A stretch of DNA of 64,000 nt, from contig NW_019776129.1 of NCBI RefSeq assembly GCF_001039355.2, positions 1 through 64,000 of the forward strand, given 5' to 3'. Of this stretch, positions 22,481 to 35,303 are shown piece by piece. Each line of letters starts with the position of its first letter. Position 1 is the stretch's first letter. A program made the position numbers and the translations under genes. The DNA is from Lingula anatina. Taxonomy: Eukaryota > Brachiopoda > Lingulata > Lingulida > Lingulidae. The notes under the pieces were generated by a model, which did no database searches, was not told the origin of the DNA, and worked only from the letters and a program-made list of their open reading frames with translations.

Positions 22481-23793
22481 CTCTCCATTACGCCAGCAAG
22501 AACGGACAATATGATATTGTGACTTTGCTCTGCGGACGCGGCGCCGATCTTAACACAAAAGACGAAGACGACAACGCTCCAATCCACTACGCTGTGCAGA
22601 ATGGGTACCTTAACGTCGTAGAAGAATTGCTCAAGAAGGGCTGTGACCCGAACATCCGTGACAAGGACAATCGGTCTGCGCTCCACTTGGCCGTCCTGAG
22701 GAAAACAGGCCCACAAAAAGAACTAGTCAAATGCCTTATAGGGTTAGGCTGCGATCCCAATGCTCAAGACGACGACGGCAGTACGCCGTTGCACATTTGT
22801 TGTCTCCTCGGTCGCTTCGAGACGGTTGATATATTAAAGAGCGCCGCAAAAACAAACTTAAATCTGACTAATAAGCGCGGAGAGACGCCGATGCATCTGG
22901 CCTGCAGGCACGACTTCATCAATGTCGTTAAGCTCCTGCTCAAAGCCACCAACGAACGCTCCCCACCGGACCTAACCATACGGAACTTGGACAACAAAGT
23001 TGCTGTACAGTACGCTGGTAATAAGGACATTATAGAGATGGTAATGCGGCAGATGCGGCTGACCACACCATCCGTGGAGTTCACAAAAGTCCCTACGGAA
23101 GAAGAAATGGCCGCTGCGGAGATCAAAGGTTTACAAGGCCGAGTGACCAAGTTAGGAACCGAACTCGAACAAATTGGCAAAGACCATAAAAACGTGCAAA
23201 GTGCTCACGCCAAGCTTCAGTCGGATACTAAGGAAGGCATAGAAGCGCTGAGTAAACGGATAACCAGCCTCGAGATCAAACTAAGCGAGCATATTGCCCT
23301 GGATGACAAAGTGAAGCACCTGGAACACAAGCTGGACCGGTTGAATAGAGAAATGAGCCATCTCAAGAAGTACCAAGACAAACGAGTCCAGAGAATCGGC
23401 AAGGAATTAGTGGAACTCAAGGAAAACCAAGTGACGACGACATGGAAAGACGTGGGTGAACCACTGGCTACTACCATTATGGACGTTGTTGCCGACATGT
23501 TGGGGACAGACTGGGGCAAAGTGTATTCGAGGCTTATGTTTGCCGTTGGCCGTGGGAACAACGTCATTCCTAGGATTAAACAGCTCGAACGCAAGTATAA
23601 AGACGATCCGTACCGGCAAGCTTTAGACGCGTTGAGTGGATGGAGAAACGCGAGTGGATTATATTTAAATGCTCTGGAACTGCTGAAAGCATTGGACGCC
23701 AGCGGGAGAAGGGATATAGTTGAAGCTATCCAAATCATGGTCAAGGAAACCCGAACAAAATTTGGGTCCACACTGAGTTTAAAAGAGACGTAG
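22378..23793 (+). CDS. Ankyrin repeat / coiled-coil / death-like domain protein, chimeric 5' end
   Basis: A single open frame of 471 residues, more GC-rich than its surroundings. Residues ~35-230 hold about six ankyrin repeats (ATALHYASKNG, APIHYAVQNG, SALHLAVL, STPLHICCLLG, ETPMHLACRH and a weak last one). Residues ~240-365 are a charged heptad-like coiled coil. Residues ~375-460 resemble a death-superfamily fold (GTDWGKVYSRL, ALDALSGWRNASG, LLKALDASGRRDIVEA). The first ~34 codons are the antisense of the truncated cysteine-rich gene; true ankyrin sequence starts near 22480. It is therefore either a 5'-truncated, possibly retroposed gene or a new chimeric ORF. Ankyrin-death proteins usually act as signalling adaptors. 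No introns are seen, and an ATT microsatellite follows at 23968. Confidence 0.7.
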   Translation: MYTCILDSVVFAALHRVVGVIGPLADGLTQGHATALHYASKNGQYDIVTLLCGRGADLNTKDEDDNAPIHYAVQNGYLNVVEELLKKGCDPNIRDKDNRSALHLAVLRKTGPQKELVKCLIGLGCDPNAQDDDGSTPLHICCLLGRFETVDILKSAAKTNLNLTNKRGETPMHLACRHDFINVVKLLLKATNERSPPDLTIRNLDNKVAVQYAGNKDIIEMVMRQMRLTTPSVEFTKVPTEEEMAAAEIKGLQGRVTKLGTELEQIGKDHKNVQSAHAKLQSDTKEGIEALSKRITSLEIKLSEHIALDDKVKHLEHKLDRLNREMSHLKKYQDKRVQRIGKELVELKENQVTTTWKDVGEPLATTIMDVVADMLGTDWGKVYSRLMFAVGRGNNVIPRIKQLERKYKDDPYRQALDALSGWRNASGLYLNALELLKALDASGRRDIVEAIQIMVKETRTKFGSTLSLKET

Positions 23794-23967
23794 ATAATGT
23801 TTACATCGGATTTTCTTATGTTGCCGTCTTTTTTTACCATGTAGATATCTGAAGGGTAATAGATAACAATGAAAGAGAAAAATCAAAATTTTCCTTAGTA
23901 TCTTATTATACAACCATTTTTCGAGATAATGAGAATCAAAATATTTGAATTTTCGTCTGCAGTAAAA

Positions 23968-24009
<42 letters not shown>
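23968..24009. repeat. (ATT)n microsatellite
   Basis: About 13 ATT units 175 bp after the stop of the ankyrin ORF. It could be the tail of a LINE-mobilised retrocopy, but no matching target duplication was found. Confidence 0.85.
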
Positions 24010-24010
<1 letters not shown>

Positions 24011-24572
24011 GAATGAATATACTGCATATTATGCCAATTTGTTGTTAGTTGGATACATGTGTAACGTTTTGCATCTTTTCTGTATCACTTTCACTTTAAC
24101 TGTATAAATTTTTTAAATAGTAATTTGTAGTCTTCTTTAATCTCGCATATTATATAAATATCTTTAAGATTCTGAAATGGATTTAGATGTTTGCAGTTTG
24201 CAAATCATAGGCGGGTCTGGCAAAGAGGGGACGCATGTCCTTCGTCTGGCCACCCACACAAAATGTAAATGTATAATTATTTCATTTTAGCACCTGATAT
24301 CAGAGAGTTTGTTTTACATTGTCCAATTGAACTGAGCCAGCACAGATAGAAATCCGGTTCGGATTTTTCTGATCATGCAGGCTTTCACTTACCGTCTACT
24401 CTCTATCATGGGGGACTCTCTGTCACGTTACACCGTTAATCTCGACCTGAAGAATATTGTAAACCTCCGGGGCCTTTATTATCATCCAGATACTGAAATT
24501 GAGTTAATTAATACAATTAATACTATTTGTTAATTATTTCTCTTGCCGGAGATTGTAGGCCTACTGAGTGCT

Positions 24573-26113
24573 TTTCCTCTTAAAATGAAATCATTTAGAA
24601 TGCTTTAAGGATTAAATATCAGGGAGCATCATAAAACAATGCTTCAAAATCATTCTCCTATAATACTTCATACACGAACAGTAGTCTGTTAATAATTTTT
24701 TTTATTTTATCATTTGCTCCTGTATTGATAAAGTACGTCATATCGGTACCATTGTTGTCCGACCTTAATGACCTGAGATAAAGCATTGCCAGTTACGTCT
24801 GCGCATTAGATGTGGACTTTATCTTAATTGATAACAAACATACCTCAAAATAGGAGGTGACTACAGGTTTTTGTTACTGAGCTGGACATTCACTGTTTGT
24901 AGTCTGGTTGATTTTAAATCTTTATAGGTATGTGTATATTTTAGATTTGTAAAATAACAGAATGGTCTTCGTCGTTTATGTACTGTATGCGCTGTTAACA
25001 TTATCAGGACAGTTAGAGGATAAGAATCATCTGTAAGAATGGAGTTTGAACTGAAGTAAAATAATTTTGTGAGTTTCACATGACTCAATGTTATGCCCTG
25101 AAGCTGCGTTCATTTACATGTAAAAACAGTTTAAGAAATCCTTCAAGGCACAGGCCCCGTGGTTCAAACGTGACCTTCGGTAAAATGCAATCTCCCGTTA
25201 TCTCTCTATTGAAACGCTATCATTCAATTTTATAACAAAGGATTGACTAACGACGTGTAAAGTTCATGTATTATATGAGAAAAGGTCGTTATTTGGCCAA
25301 TTCTTACAGTTTAATTATTTAAGTAATGGTACACTGTTAATTNTTTCCTCTTAAAATGAAATCATTTAGAATGCTTTAAGGATTAAATATCAGGGAGCAT
25401 CATAAAACAATGCTTCAAAATCATTCTCCTATAATACTTCATACACGAACAGTAGTCTGTTAATAATTTTTTTTATTTTATCATTTGCTCCTGTATTGAT
25501 AAAGTACGTCATATCGGTACCATTGTTGTCCGACCTTAATGACCTGAGATAAAGCATTGCCAGTTACGTCTGCGCATTAGATGTGGACTTTATCTTAATT
25601 GATAACAAACATACCTCAAAATAGGAGGTGACTACAGGTTTTTGTTACTGAGCTGGACATTCCCTGTTTGCAGTCTGGTTGATTGGAAATCTTTATAGGT
25701 ATGTGTATATTTTAGATTTGTAAAATAACAGAATGGTCTTCGTCGTTTATGTACTGTATGCGCTGTTAACATTATCAGGACAGTTAGAGGATAAGAATCA
25801 TCTGTAAGAATGGAGTTTGAACTGAAGTAAAATAATTTTGTGAGTTTCACATGACTCAATGTTATGCCCTGAAGCTGCGTTCATTTACATGTAAAAACAG
25901 TTTAAGAAATCCTTCAAGGCACAGGCCCCGTCGTTCAAACTTGACCTTCGGTAAAATGCAATCTCCCGTTATCTCTCTATTGAAACGCTATCATTCAATT
26001 TTATAACAAAGGATTGACTAACGACGTGTAAAGTTCATGTATCATATGAGAAAAGGTCGTTATTTGGCCAATTCTTACAGTTTAATTATTTAAGTAATGG
26101 TACACTGTTAATT
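24573..26113. repeat. Near-identical 770-bp tandem pair separated by an N
   Basis: 24573-25342 and 25344-26113 differ at only a handful of bases, and the N at 25343 sits exactly between them. This is most simply two alleles or two overlapping contig ends placed side by side. A more diverged relative of the unit occurs at 26140-26299 joined to 29091-29900, showing the unit itself is a genuine local repeat. Confidence 0.85.
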
Positions 26114-26299
26114 AATTATTTCTCTTGGCAGAAGTTGCACTGAGTACTTTTCTTCTTAAAATGAAATCACTGAAATTGCTTAAAGGATGAAATATCAGGG
26201 AGTCGTGCATTCGTCATAAAACAATGCTTCAAAATCATTCTCCTACATTACTTCATGCATATACAGTAGTCTGTTATTAATTATTTCATTTTATCATTT

Positions 26300-29086
26300 T
26301 GTTGTAAAGCAAATTACTTGCACTTTCACTAATTGCAGATAACAATATAAACGGAATCAAACTAGTAAAAGAATAGGGAGTTATTGAGTGTAAAGTTAAG
26401 TTTCATCAAGAGTCAACAAGTGTAGAATATGTTTTTAAGGTCAGAAATAGATGGAAAAGGTCAAAGTCAGAAACAGTTAATGTGATTGGTTAATTTCATA
26501 ACATATTTTAATTTTGATCAACTGTATATCACATGATAACTGAGTTTCGGATAAAGTCCAAGCATGAGTAATCCAAACAATATTTTAGATATCTTTAATT
26601 GAAAACAAGTCTCTTAGGGATTACCTAATAAGGAAATGTCGCATGGTGACGTGCACCATGCGAACGGAAAATATTTTGTAATCACGCAAAGACAATGGAA
26701 AAGGAATCAAGTAAATGCGTGATCAGTACGGAGAAATTGAGTTCAAATATTAGCATATTCAAGACATTGGCAATATTGGTAGTGTGACACCTGTAAAAAT
26801 ATATTATTTAAAACAAACTTATACATAAAATACACACTTCGAGCCCAAGATAAATATAAATAATGGCCATTATGTACATACTGAATTCATGGATTACAGT
26901 TTGGTGTAAAAACAATGCTGAGAATACCTTCATGGATGTGTGCCAAAAAATGTTATGCTGTATAATTTTCCTTTTCTTCAGAACAGGCAAAACTTTGTTA
27001 GGTGACATCAACCTCTTACAACCTCTAAGCTCTTGACCTTGAAATAGTACTTAGTTTCATTTGCGTAGTTTAAGAGATTATCTCACCACCACCATGAAAG
27101 CATCAACAAGAAAAGCACTGACACCAGAAGGCACTTTAAATCCCCCTGTCACTCTTATTTGGAATCGGAAGTAATCAAGCAAAATGAGCCATAATGAAGA
27201 ACTTTCAAATTTCGCGCCACATTCGTTGGGTTATATCAAATTGACCTTTATTCCTGTAAGAATACCTCAGAATATGCTTCGAACCCATATGGAATGATTC
27301 ATGCACATTTCGGTTGTATTAGCTCTCAAATGCAGCTCGAATGTAGTTGGAACACGTTAGGAATATCGTTAATGCTGTCTAAATATAGTGAGAATATTTA
27401 GAATGCACTTTGAATGCCATGCGAGTGTGGTTTCATTGCTGGCTGAATTCCGCCTGCAATCAAGATGTATTCGAGTTGCATTCCTGCTCATTGGAGGCAC
27501 CATGTGGAACATTCTGACAAGATTTGAAGCGCCTTGCCATTTCGGTTCTCCTTCGAATGCGATCAAAATGTTTCGAATGCTGTTGGAATACCGTAAGAAT
27601 CATAAGAATGCGATCATGGTGCAGTTAGAATACACTTGGATGCCATTCGATATTTTCCACTTGGAATGCACTTCGAAAGTTTTGAGCATGAGCAAAACAT
27701 TTGAACATGACGCAAGGATGGACCCAAATATTTAGAATGCGCTTAGAATTTTTAGATACTTCAAATATCCAGGAATAAACAAGAAAATTTCATTCCGACT
27801 ACATTCCGACTAGCTCAGTCCGCCTCTAGTGTGACTAGGTTATAAATGAAGACAATAAGGATATTGCCACCGTTCACCCAAAACTCCTTATTTACTGCCT
27901 TACATAAATTATTTTAGGTGATAGATAAATTTTCAGTGTTCAGTGATTACATTAATTAACATTTACACATGTCCTCTTACAGGTGACGTCATAATTGGGG
28001 TTAAAATTGAAAAATCGGTTTCTCAAATTTCTGTTTTACCTGAACACCCGTGATCACTGTTTCAAAGTCGATCTAATGACACCATTTAGTACCCCAAAAC
28101 CCTCCCATCGATTTTTAAAGCCTTAGTTCAGATTTGATCGCTGATAAAGCAAAATAATACCTTTGTTTTACGAAGATCTGTAATTATACGGACTCATAAC
28201 TCCATAACAAATGCATTTAAACCAAAACGTTGGCATGGGATTGTAGCTCATGCCCTTGTGGTCCATTGGATAATTCTTTGTGATAAAATCTTGTTCAGGG
28301 ATGAAGTTAAGCCCCATACGGATTGCTAACTAATCTTAAAAAAGAAAGCTGTCAAGTAGATGATTAAAGTTTTAAGTTGCTTATGCTTATACATTGCAAC
28401 TAAAAATATAAACGCTGATATTTCATATTTTCAAGAGTTTTTTCATTGTTTCAAAATCAGCACAAAGACAGATATTATTGAATAATTAGATGCAGGAAAA
28501 AAACTCATTTTAGGTATCTGGATGGTAATAAAGAGTAACAATATCCTTAATGCTCTGCTACTGAGTGATTAACTGTAAATATTCCCGTATGTAACTAACA
28601 TTATGCCTATTCTATATGTCAATACTTTTAAGTTTCATGTGATCCTTTAACAACATTGACCATATTTGTTGTATTATTGTTTTTCCTAATTTAAAAGCCA
28701 CAGTTGCATATAAACATTTGTATTTATGTACACGGAAATGGTGATTTTAGGGTGATTTTTACCTCAAAATGACCAAAAAAATCCTCTTTTTAACCCAAAA
28801 TGAAATGACCCAACCAAAATGATATATCTATTTGCGCTCATTGATCATGGAATCATATGGTTAGGTATATAACAAGCCATCTTTGAACTGATAAAGATTT
28901 ACATGAGAAATATGTGATTTGAGGGAGCGTTTGGTGGCCATTTTGAAAAATCGCTTGATACCAATATCAGATGTAATTTAAAACGATAAAACCTATTAGA
29001 TTTGTATTCAGCAGCCCAAATGGCCACAGAATCCATTTGTCCGAAATTAAATTTCCCAAAAAAGCTTCCGTTTGCCCACCCCTACA
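26300..29086. mobile_element. 2.8-kb insertion with TG..CA ends and ATTT duplication (LTR-like)
   Basis: It begins TGTTGTAAAGCAAATTACTT and ends CACCCCTACA, flanked by ATTT on both sides (26296-26299 and 29087-29090). The host repeat unit resumes directly after it (TTTGCTCCAGTATTG). Its first ~150 bp match the start of the chromodomain element at 48589. It has no gag-pol frame, so it is a long solo LTR or a non-autonomous LTR derivative. The interior 27230-27760 is rich in GAATGC-type words. Confidence 0.65.
27230..27760. repeat. Quasi-periodic GAATGC-word array
   Basis: Words such as GAATGCACTT, GAATGCGATC, GGAATACC, AGAATGCG and GGATGCCATTC recur every 10-25 bp over about 500 bp without a fixed period. 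The open frame on plus (27388-27735) follows from this bias and shows no known domain. It lies within the 2.8-kb insertion. Confidence 0.5.
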
Positions 29087-29090
29087 ATTT

Positions 29091-32000
29091 GCTCCAGTAT
29101 TGATCAATATAAGTAGGCTACGTCATATCGGTACCAGTGTTGTCCGACCTTAATGACCTGAGATAAAGCATTGCCAGTTACGTCTGCACATTAGATGTGG
29201 ACTTTACCTTTATCATAACAACCATACCTCAAAAAAGGAAGGGGCAAGTTTTTGTTACTGAGCTGGACATTCTCTGTTTGTTGCCTGGTTGATTGGAAAT
29301 CTTTATAGGTATGACATGCATATTTTAGATTTGTAAAATAACAGATTGTTCTATGATGTTTATGTACTGTATGCGCTGTTAACATTATCAGGACAGTTAG
29401 GGGATGAGAATCATCTTTAAGCATGGAGTTTGAACTGAAGTAAAATTATTTAGTGAGTTTCACATGACTAAATATGTTATGCTCCAAAGCTGCGTTCATT
29501 TAAGAAATCCTTCAAGGCACAGGCTCCGTGGCTCACTCTTGACCTTCGGTTTCAATGCATTCTCTGGTTATCTATGTTGAAACGGAATCATTTAAGTAAT
29601 GGAATATAGGGACCTACTGTCAGTTAATTATTTCTCTTGGCAGAAGTGGCGCTGAGTACTTTTCCTCTTAAAATGAAATCATTGAAATTGCTTAAAGGAT
29701 GAAATATCAGGGTGCATTCGTCATAAAACAATGCTTCAAAATCATTCTCCTACAATACTTCATGCACGTATAGTAGTCTGTTAATAATTATTTTATTTTA
29801 TCATTTGCTCAAGTATTGATACAAGGACGTCATACCTATACCGCTGTCAGCCCGACCTTAATGACCTGAGATAAAGCATTGCCAGTTAATTAACAACTGC
29901 ACATTAGATATGGACTTTACCTAACTCGATAACAAACATTCCTAATAATAGGGTTTTGTAACTAAGCTGGGCATTCTCTGAATGCTTGCCTGGTTGATTG
30001 GAAAACTTTAGAGGCATGTTCAAGAAACTGCGAGAAAGTTCAAGAGAATGTGACACGCTATTTCATTTTCCGCCCTACAGTTGAGTCATTTTTGTGGCGT
30101 TCTATATTTCGTCCCTGCAAACTGCATTGTGGGATATTTCAATCTTTCAACAAATTTTCAAAATATATTAATATTAATAAATAAGAAGCCATTACTTAAT
30201 CAATTTATCTGTAAGATTGGTCAAACAAAGACCTTCCCCATATGATATGATGTTTAAAAAAATCGACAAATAATTGAAAACAGAAGTAGATAAACATTTT
30301 CTACCCTCTACCAGGGCGACAGATAGATTTTTTACAGATATTCACAGATATGTGTCTAGATAGATAGACGGTCATTTTGGTCTGTAGTGACTACAAAAAG
30401 ACTGTCTATCTATCTAGAGACATATCTGTCGATAATTTTGTTCAAGTAATCGGCAGTACCGTTTTGATTTCTGGTAATCCAACTTTTATCAAGGGAAAAC
30501 CATTTGACATAAGAATTTGCAATATGATGACCGAAAGGTAGAAAAAGGCGCACCTGCAGCTGCTGGAGGAGTGGCATAGGGGGAGAAATAGTAGATGCTT
30601 TTGCGTAGTGTACTTGGCGAAGCGCTCTGCTTTCGGCTGCTCCGAACCTTCGATTATCGCCGGAATCGTTCGCGTAGGCAGAAATCTGGTATTACATGTA
30701 TTTAACGATTCGCCAACCGGCAAGAGCATAGTCAGTGATCCGGATGTGTTTGTTAAGTTGGAGCACTTTTCTTTTAGGCACGTAATGTGTATAGATAAAG
30801 AAATTATAAACATTTTCTGCTTGCATCTTACAAAGAACGCGAAATAAAAGATCGCTTTCGAATGACCTCTAACACTAAAAGCTGTTTTTCCTCATCACCT
30901 TCTATTTGATGATACTACTCATGTGACCAGTCAGTAATAAGACCTACAGCAGATTACCAGATTATATACATGTACTTACAGCACGTAAACAGACTTTGTA
31001 CTATAGATAAAGCTGTTTGATCCCGCCTTAGCACTTAATATCATGATACATTCTATTGGCGTAGAACTTTCAAGTTACGTCCGGGGCTCATCTTGGAAGG
31101 CTATGCATGTTAATCACTTCACATTGTTCTCCATCTACCTTAGTAAAAAAAAAAAAAACAATGCTTCAAAATTATTGTCCTACAATAGTTTACGTACGTA
31201 GTCTGTCTAATTATATCACTGGCTGTAGTATTGGTCCAAGTACGTCATACCGGTACAAGTACGACTGCAGGTTGGACATTTTATCTTTAATGAAAGNGTA
31301 TGACATGCATATTTTAGATTTGTAAAATAACAGATTGTTCTATGATGTTTATGTACTGTATGCGCTGTTAACATTATCAGGACAGTTAGGGGATGAGAAT
31401 CATCTTTAAGCATGGAGTTTGAACTGAAGTAAAATTATTTAGTGAGTTTCACATGACTAAATATGTTATGCTCCAAAGCTGCGTTCATTTAAGAAATCCT
31501 TCAAGGCACAGGCTCCGTGGCTCACTCTTGACCTTCGGTTTCAATGCATTCTCTGGTTATCTATGTTGAAACGGAATCATTTAAGTAATGGAATATAGGG
31601 ACCTACTGTCAGTTAATTATTTCTCTTGGCAGAAGTGGCGCTGAGTACTTTTCCTCTTAAAATGAAATCATTGAAATTGCTTAAAGGATGAAATATCAGG
31701 GTGCATTCGTCATAAAACAATGCTTCAAAATCATTCTCCTACAATACTTCATGCACGTATAGTAGTCTGTTAATAATTATTTTATTTTATCATTTGCTCA
31801 AGTATTGATACAAGGACGTCATACCTATACCGCTGTCAGCCCGACCTTAATGACCTGAGATAAAGCATTGCCAGTTAATTAACAACTGCACATTAGATAT
31901 GGACTTTACCTAACTCGATAACAAACATTCCTAATAATAGGGTTTTGTAACTAAGCTGGGCATTCTCTGAATGCTTGCCTGGTTGATTGGAAAACTTTAG

Positions 32001-32770
32001 AGGCATGTTCAAGAAACTGCGAGAAAGTTCAAGAGAATGTGACACGCTATTTCATTTTCCGCCCTACAGTTGAGTCATTTTTGTGGCGTTCTATATTTCG
32101 TCCCTGCAAACTGCATTGTGGGATATTTCAATCTTTCAACAAATTATCAAAATATATTAATATTAATAAATAAGAAGCCATTACTTAATCAATTTATCTG
32201 TAAGATTGGTCAAACAAAGACCTTCCCCATATGATATGATGTTTAAAAAAATCGACAAATAATTGAAAACAGAAGTAGATAAACATTTTCTACCCTCTAC
32301 CAGGGCGACAGATAGATTTTTTACAGATATTCACAGATATGTGTCTAGATAGATAGACGGTCATTTTGGTCTGTAGTGACTACAAAAAGACTGTCTATCT
32401 ATCTAGAGACATATCTGTCGATAATTTTGTTCAAGTAATCGGCAGTACCGTTTTGATTTCTGGTAATCCAACTTTTATCAAGGGAAAACCATTTGACATA
32501 AGAATTTGCAATATGATGACCGAAAGGTAGAAAAAGGCGCACCTGCAGCTGCTGGAGGAGTGGCATAGGGGGAGAAATAGTAGATGCTTTTGCGTAGTGT
32601 ACTTGGCGAAGCGCTCTGCTTTCGGCTGCTCCGAACCTTCGATTATCGCCGGAATCGTTCGCGTAGGCAGAAATCTGGTATTACATGTATTTAACGATTC
32701 GCCAACCGGCAAGAGCATAGTCAGTGATCCGGATGTGTTTGTTAAGTTGGAGCACTTTTCTTTTAGGCAC
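29091..32770. repeat. Interblock repeat region with a 1988-bp duplicate meeting an N
   Basis: 29309-31296 and 31298-33286 are essentially identical (a poly-A length difference at about 31145 and 33134) and the N at 31297 is exactly at the join, so one copy is probably an assembly duplicate. The content is local repeat units related to 24573-26113, foldback elements, and an unrecognised GC-richer patch at 30600-30740. No gene can be supported. Confidence 0.8.
30302..30429. mobile_element. Foldback element, TCTAGATAGATAGAC family
   Basis: The arms at 30344-30372 and 30401-30429 are inverted repeats of 29 bp with two mismatches (ACAGATATGTGTCTAGATAG type). The flank CTCTACCAGGGCGA is shared with the fragment at 8418-8487. 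The copy at 32291-32418 belongs to the probable assembly duplicate. Confidence 0.55.
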
Positions 32771-33584
32771 GTAATGTGTATAGATAAAGAAATTATAAAC
32801 ATTTTCTGCTTGCATCTTACAAAGAACGCGAAATAAAAGATCGCTTTCGAATGACCTCTAACACTAAAAGCTGTTTTTCCTCATCACCTTCTATTTGATG
32901 ATACTACTCATGTGACCAGTCAGTAATAAGACCTACAGCAGATTACCAGATTATATACATGTACTTACAGCACGTAAACAGACTTTGTACTATAGATAAA
33001 GCTGTTTGATCCCGCCTTAGCACTTAATATCATGATACATTCTATTGGCGTAGAACTTTCAAGTTACGTCCGGGGCTCATCTTGGAAGGCTATGCATGTT
33101 AATCACTTCACATTGTTCTCCATCTACCTTAGTAAAAAAAAAAAAAAACAATGCTTCAAAATTATTGTCCTACAATAGTTTACGTACGTAGTCTGTCTAA
33201 TTATATCACTGGCTGTAGTATTGGTCCAAGTACGTCATACCGGTACAAGTACGACTGCAGGTTGGACATTTTATCTTTAATGAAAGGTCTTAGCTTTTTT
33301 ATTCCTGTGGCAACATCTATATTATTCCTTCAACATCTTTTTATGCTTGAAACACAGCTCCGAGTTCAACATGCACCATATATGGGATTTATTTGGGGGC
33401 AAAACATCTCTTTCGGTCTCCTGATTTTCTCAGGCACTGGACAGCTATAAAAATGCTTTTAACGGTATTGTCACCCTTCGCCCAAAAGTTGTCCCACCCC
33501 CAGTTTCGTGTGCTTTTATTATAAATGATTACATCTCAGGATTTAATTGCCATGAATGGTGATTTTCATTCCGGACACCATAGC

Positions 33585-33804
33585 TAACATGATAAGTGAT
33601 ACAGAAAATACATACTAGCGGTGAAGATGTCGATATTTAATACCATTTATTCACATTTATTACAAATTCGATGTTCCACTGTCATTTCCACAAAAGTAAA
33701 GAAATGTCCTTTAAATTAAAAAGACACATATGATATCAATGATAAAAGACAAATATGGATATCGTCACCGCTAGTTTGTATTTTCTGTATCACTTATCAT
33801 GTTA
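33585..33804. mobile_element. Foldback MITE with ~54-bp inverted repeats (copy B)
   Basis: Block-B counterpart of the element at 1102-1310, with the same termini and a centre about 11 bp longer (an extra TTTATTACAAA-like stretch). Confidence 0.72.
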
Positions 33805-35303
33805 GGACTATTTTGGGACGGCAGCATAAAGAAGAAACCCACGGGCTTTTATCGTGCACAGGAGGGGGGGCACTCTGCTACTGATATGAATAATTAAATA
33901 TTACTATACTACTCTTGTTAAAAATTGCAGTTGACTGTAACCTCCCAGATTATAAGAATTTTTATTATTGTAGAATCTACAACCAAAAGAGCTTATTTAG
34001 TGGGACCATGTTAAAAAATCTATTTAATCCACAGCAAGTGTACAATAAAATCGTGTTTGATGTCTATTTTAAATTTAATGTTTTGTATCAGCAACAATTT
34101 AGCCGTGCAATTAAGATAAACTGATAACATTATTCAAAGTAGTTTACGCAAAAAATATTCTTCATTAGATGTAACAACTAATTTGAGCACATTGTATATC
34201 ATATGGGGTATTTGTTAATCTCCCTAGCAATAGTTGAGACCCATATACTGTATTTCTATCGAAATGTTGGGCATATTGATTTTTTTCAAATTACCTTGGA
34301 TACACATTTGTTGCCGTATTGGGGGCAAGTAGTATCTACCTGTACTAAACCCCCTGGCAACCTTTCAGTGGCAAGATTTTATAAGAAGAATATCATGTAA
34401 CTATCGACTCGGAGAGAGCCCTATGTTCAGTTCACAAATATCATCCCCAGACTTGTTAATTAACTTTATTGGATTACACTCGACTCGATTTATGGCCTTG
34501 CATGTCATTATATAACGCAAGTGGAGGTGTGCAATTTGAGCGATTAAAAATTAGTATGCACCGCCAAATAGGGCAGCTTGGAATCCACCATAGAAATGAA
34601 ATATGTATATATATGTATATAAGACGATCAGAAGTAATATCGGGGAGTTCAGATTGAGAGAGATTAGGGGAGACCGCCTGGGAGAGCTAGGAAGACGTAC
34701 GCGAGCCATGGGATGGTTCAGAAGTTGGAGACTTCAGGTACATTAAAATATGTAGTTGGAAAGCGTTATTATGCGTCCTTGGGTTTTCTTTGAGAGACAT
34801 TACGTAAAGCTGACACGAACCATGGAATTGCGTTTTGCGCGTTATAAAAGATATAATTAAATAAGTATAAACAGATTTCATTACTCTCGTCAGAGGAAGA
34901 ATCAAATAGGTATTGTAATTAGTCTCTACAAAACATATGTAATATATCAGAATAAAAAAAATCGACAGGTTGTAAATGAGTTTTTTTTATGAGCTCAAAT
35001 TTGTTAGTTCACAGAGATGTTTCCTTGAAGAAATAATTGGTGCACAGATGTAAACATAAGGTGCCGAACATATTTATGGACTGTATGAGGGTGTGCCTTA
35101 GGGCATTTGATACGTTAAAAAGCTTATATTTGGCAAAATACATGTAGCTCTTTTTCTTGTTCTAATAAGCTAACCATGTTTTTTATGCGGCAGTATTATC
35201 TCATACTGTACATGTAATATGAACATATTTGTTTCTGCATTATCTATAAAGAAACAAATCTTAACGCTTCTTATCCCCTTAAAGAATTTAGTCGAGAATG
35301 TAC

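Noticed and set aside
27388-27735. 115-residue plus ORF in the 2.8-kb insertion
   Set aside because: It arises from the repeated GAATGC words, the composition is biased and no domain is visible.
30442-30813. 123-residue minus ORF and overlapping 79-residue plus ORF (also at 32431-32802)
   Set aside because: Exact duplication is explained by the probable assembly repeat. Neither frame shows a known domain, and the region is GC-richer only over a short stretch.
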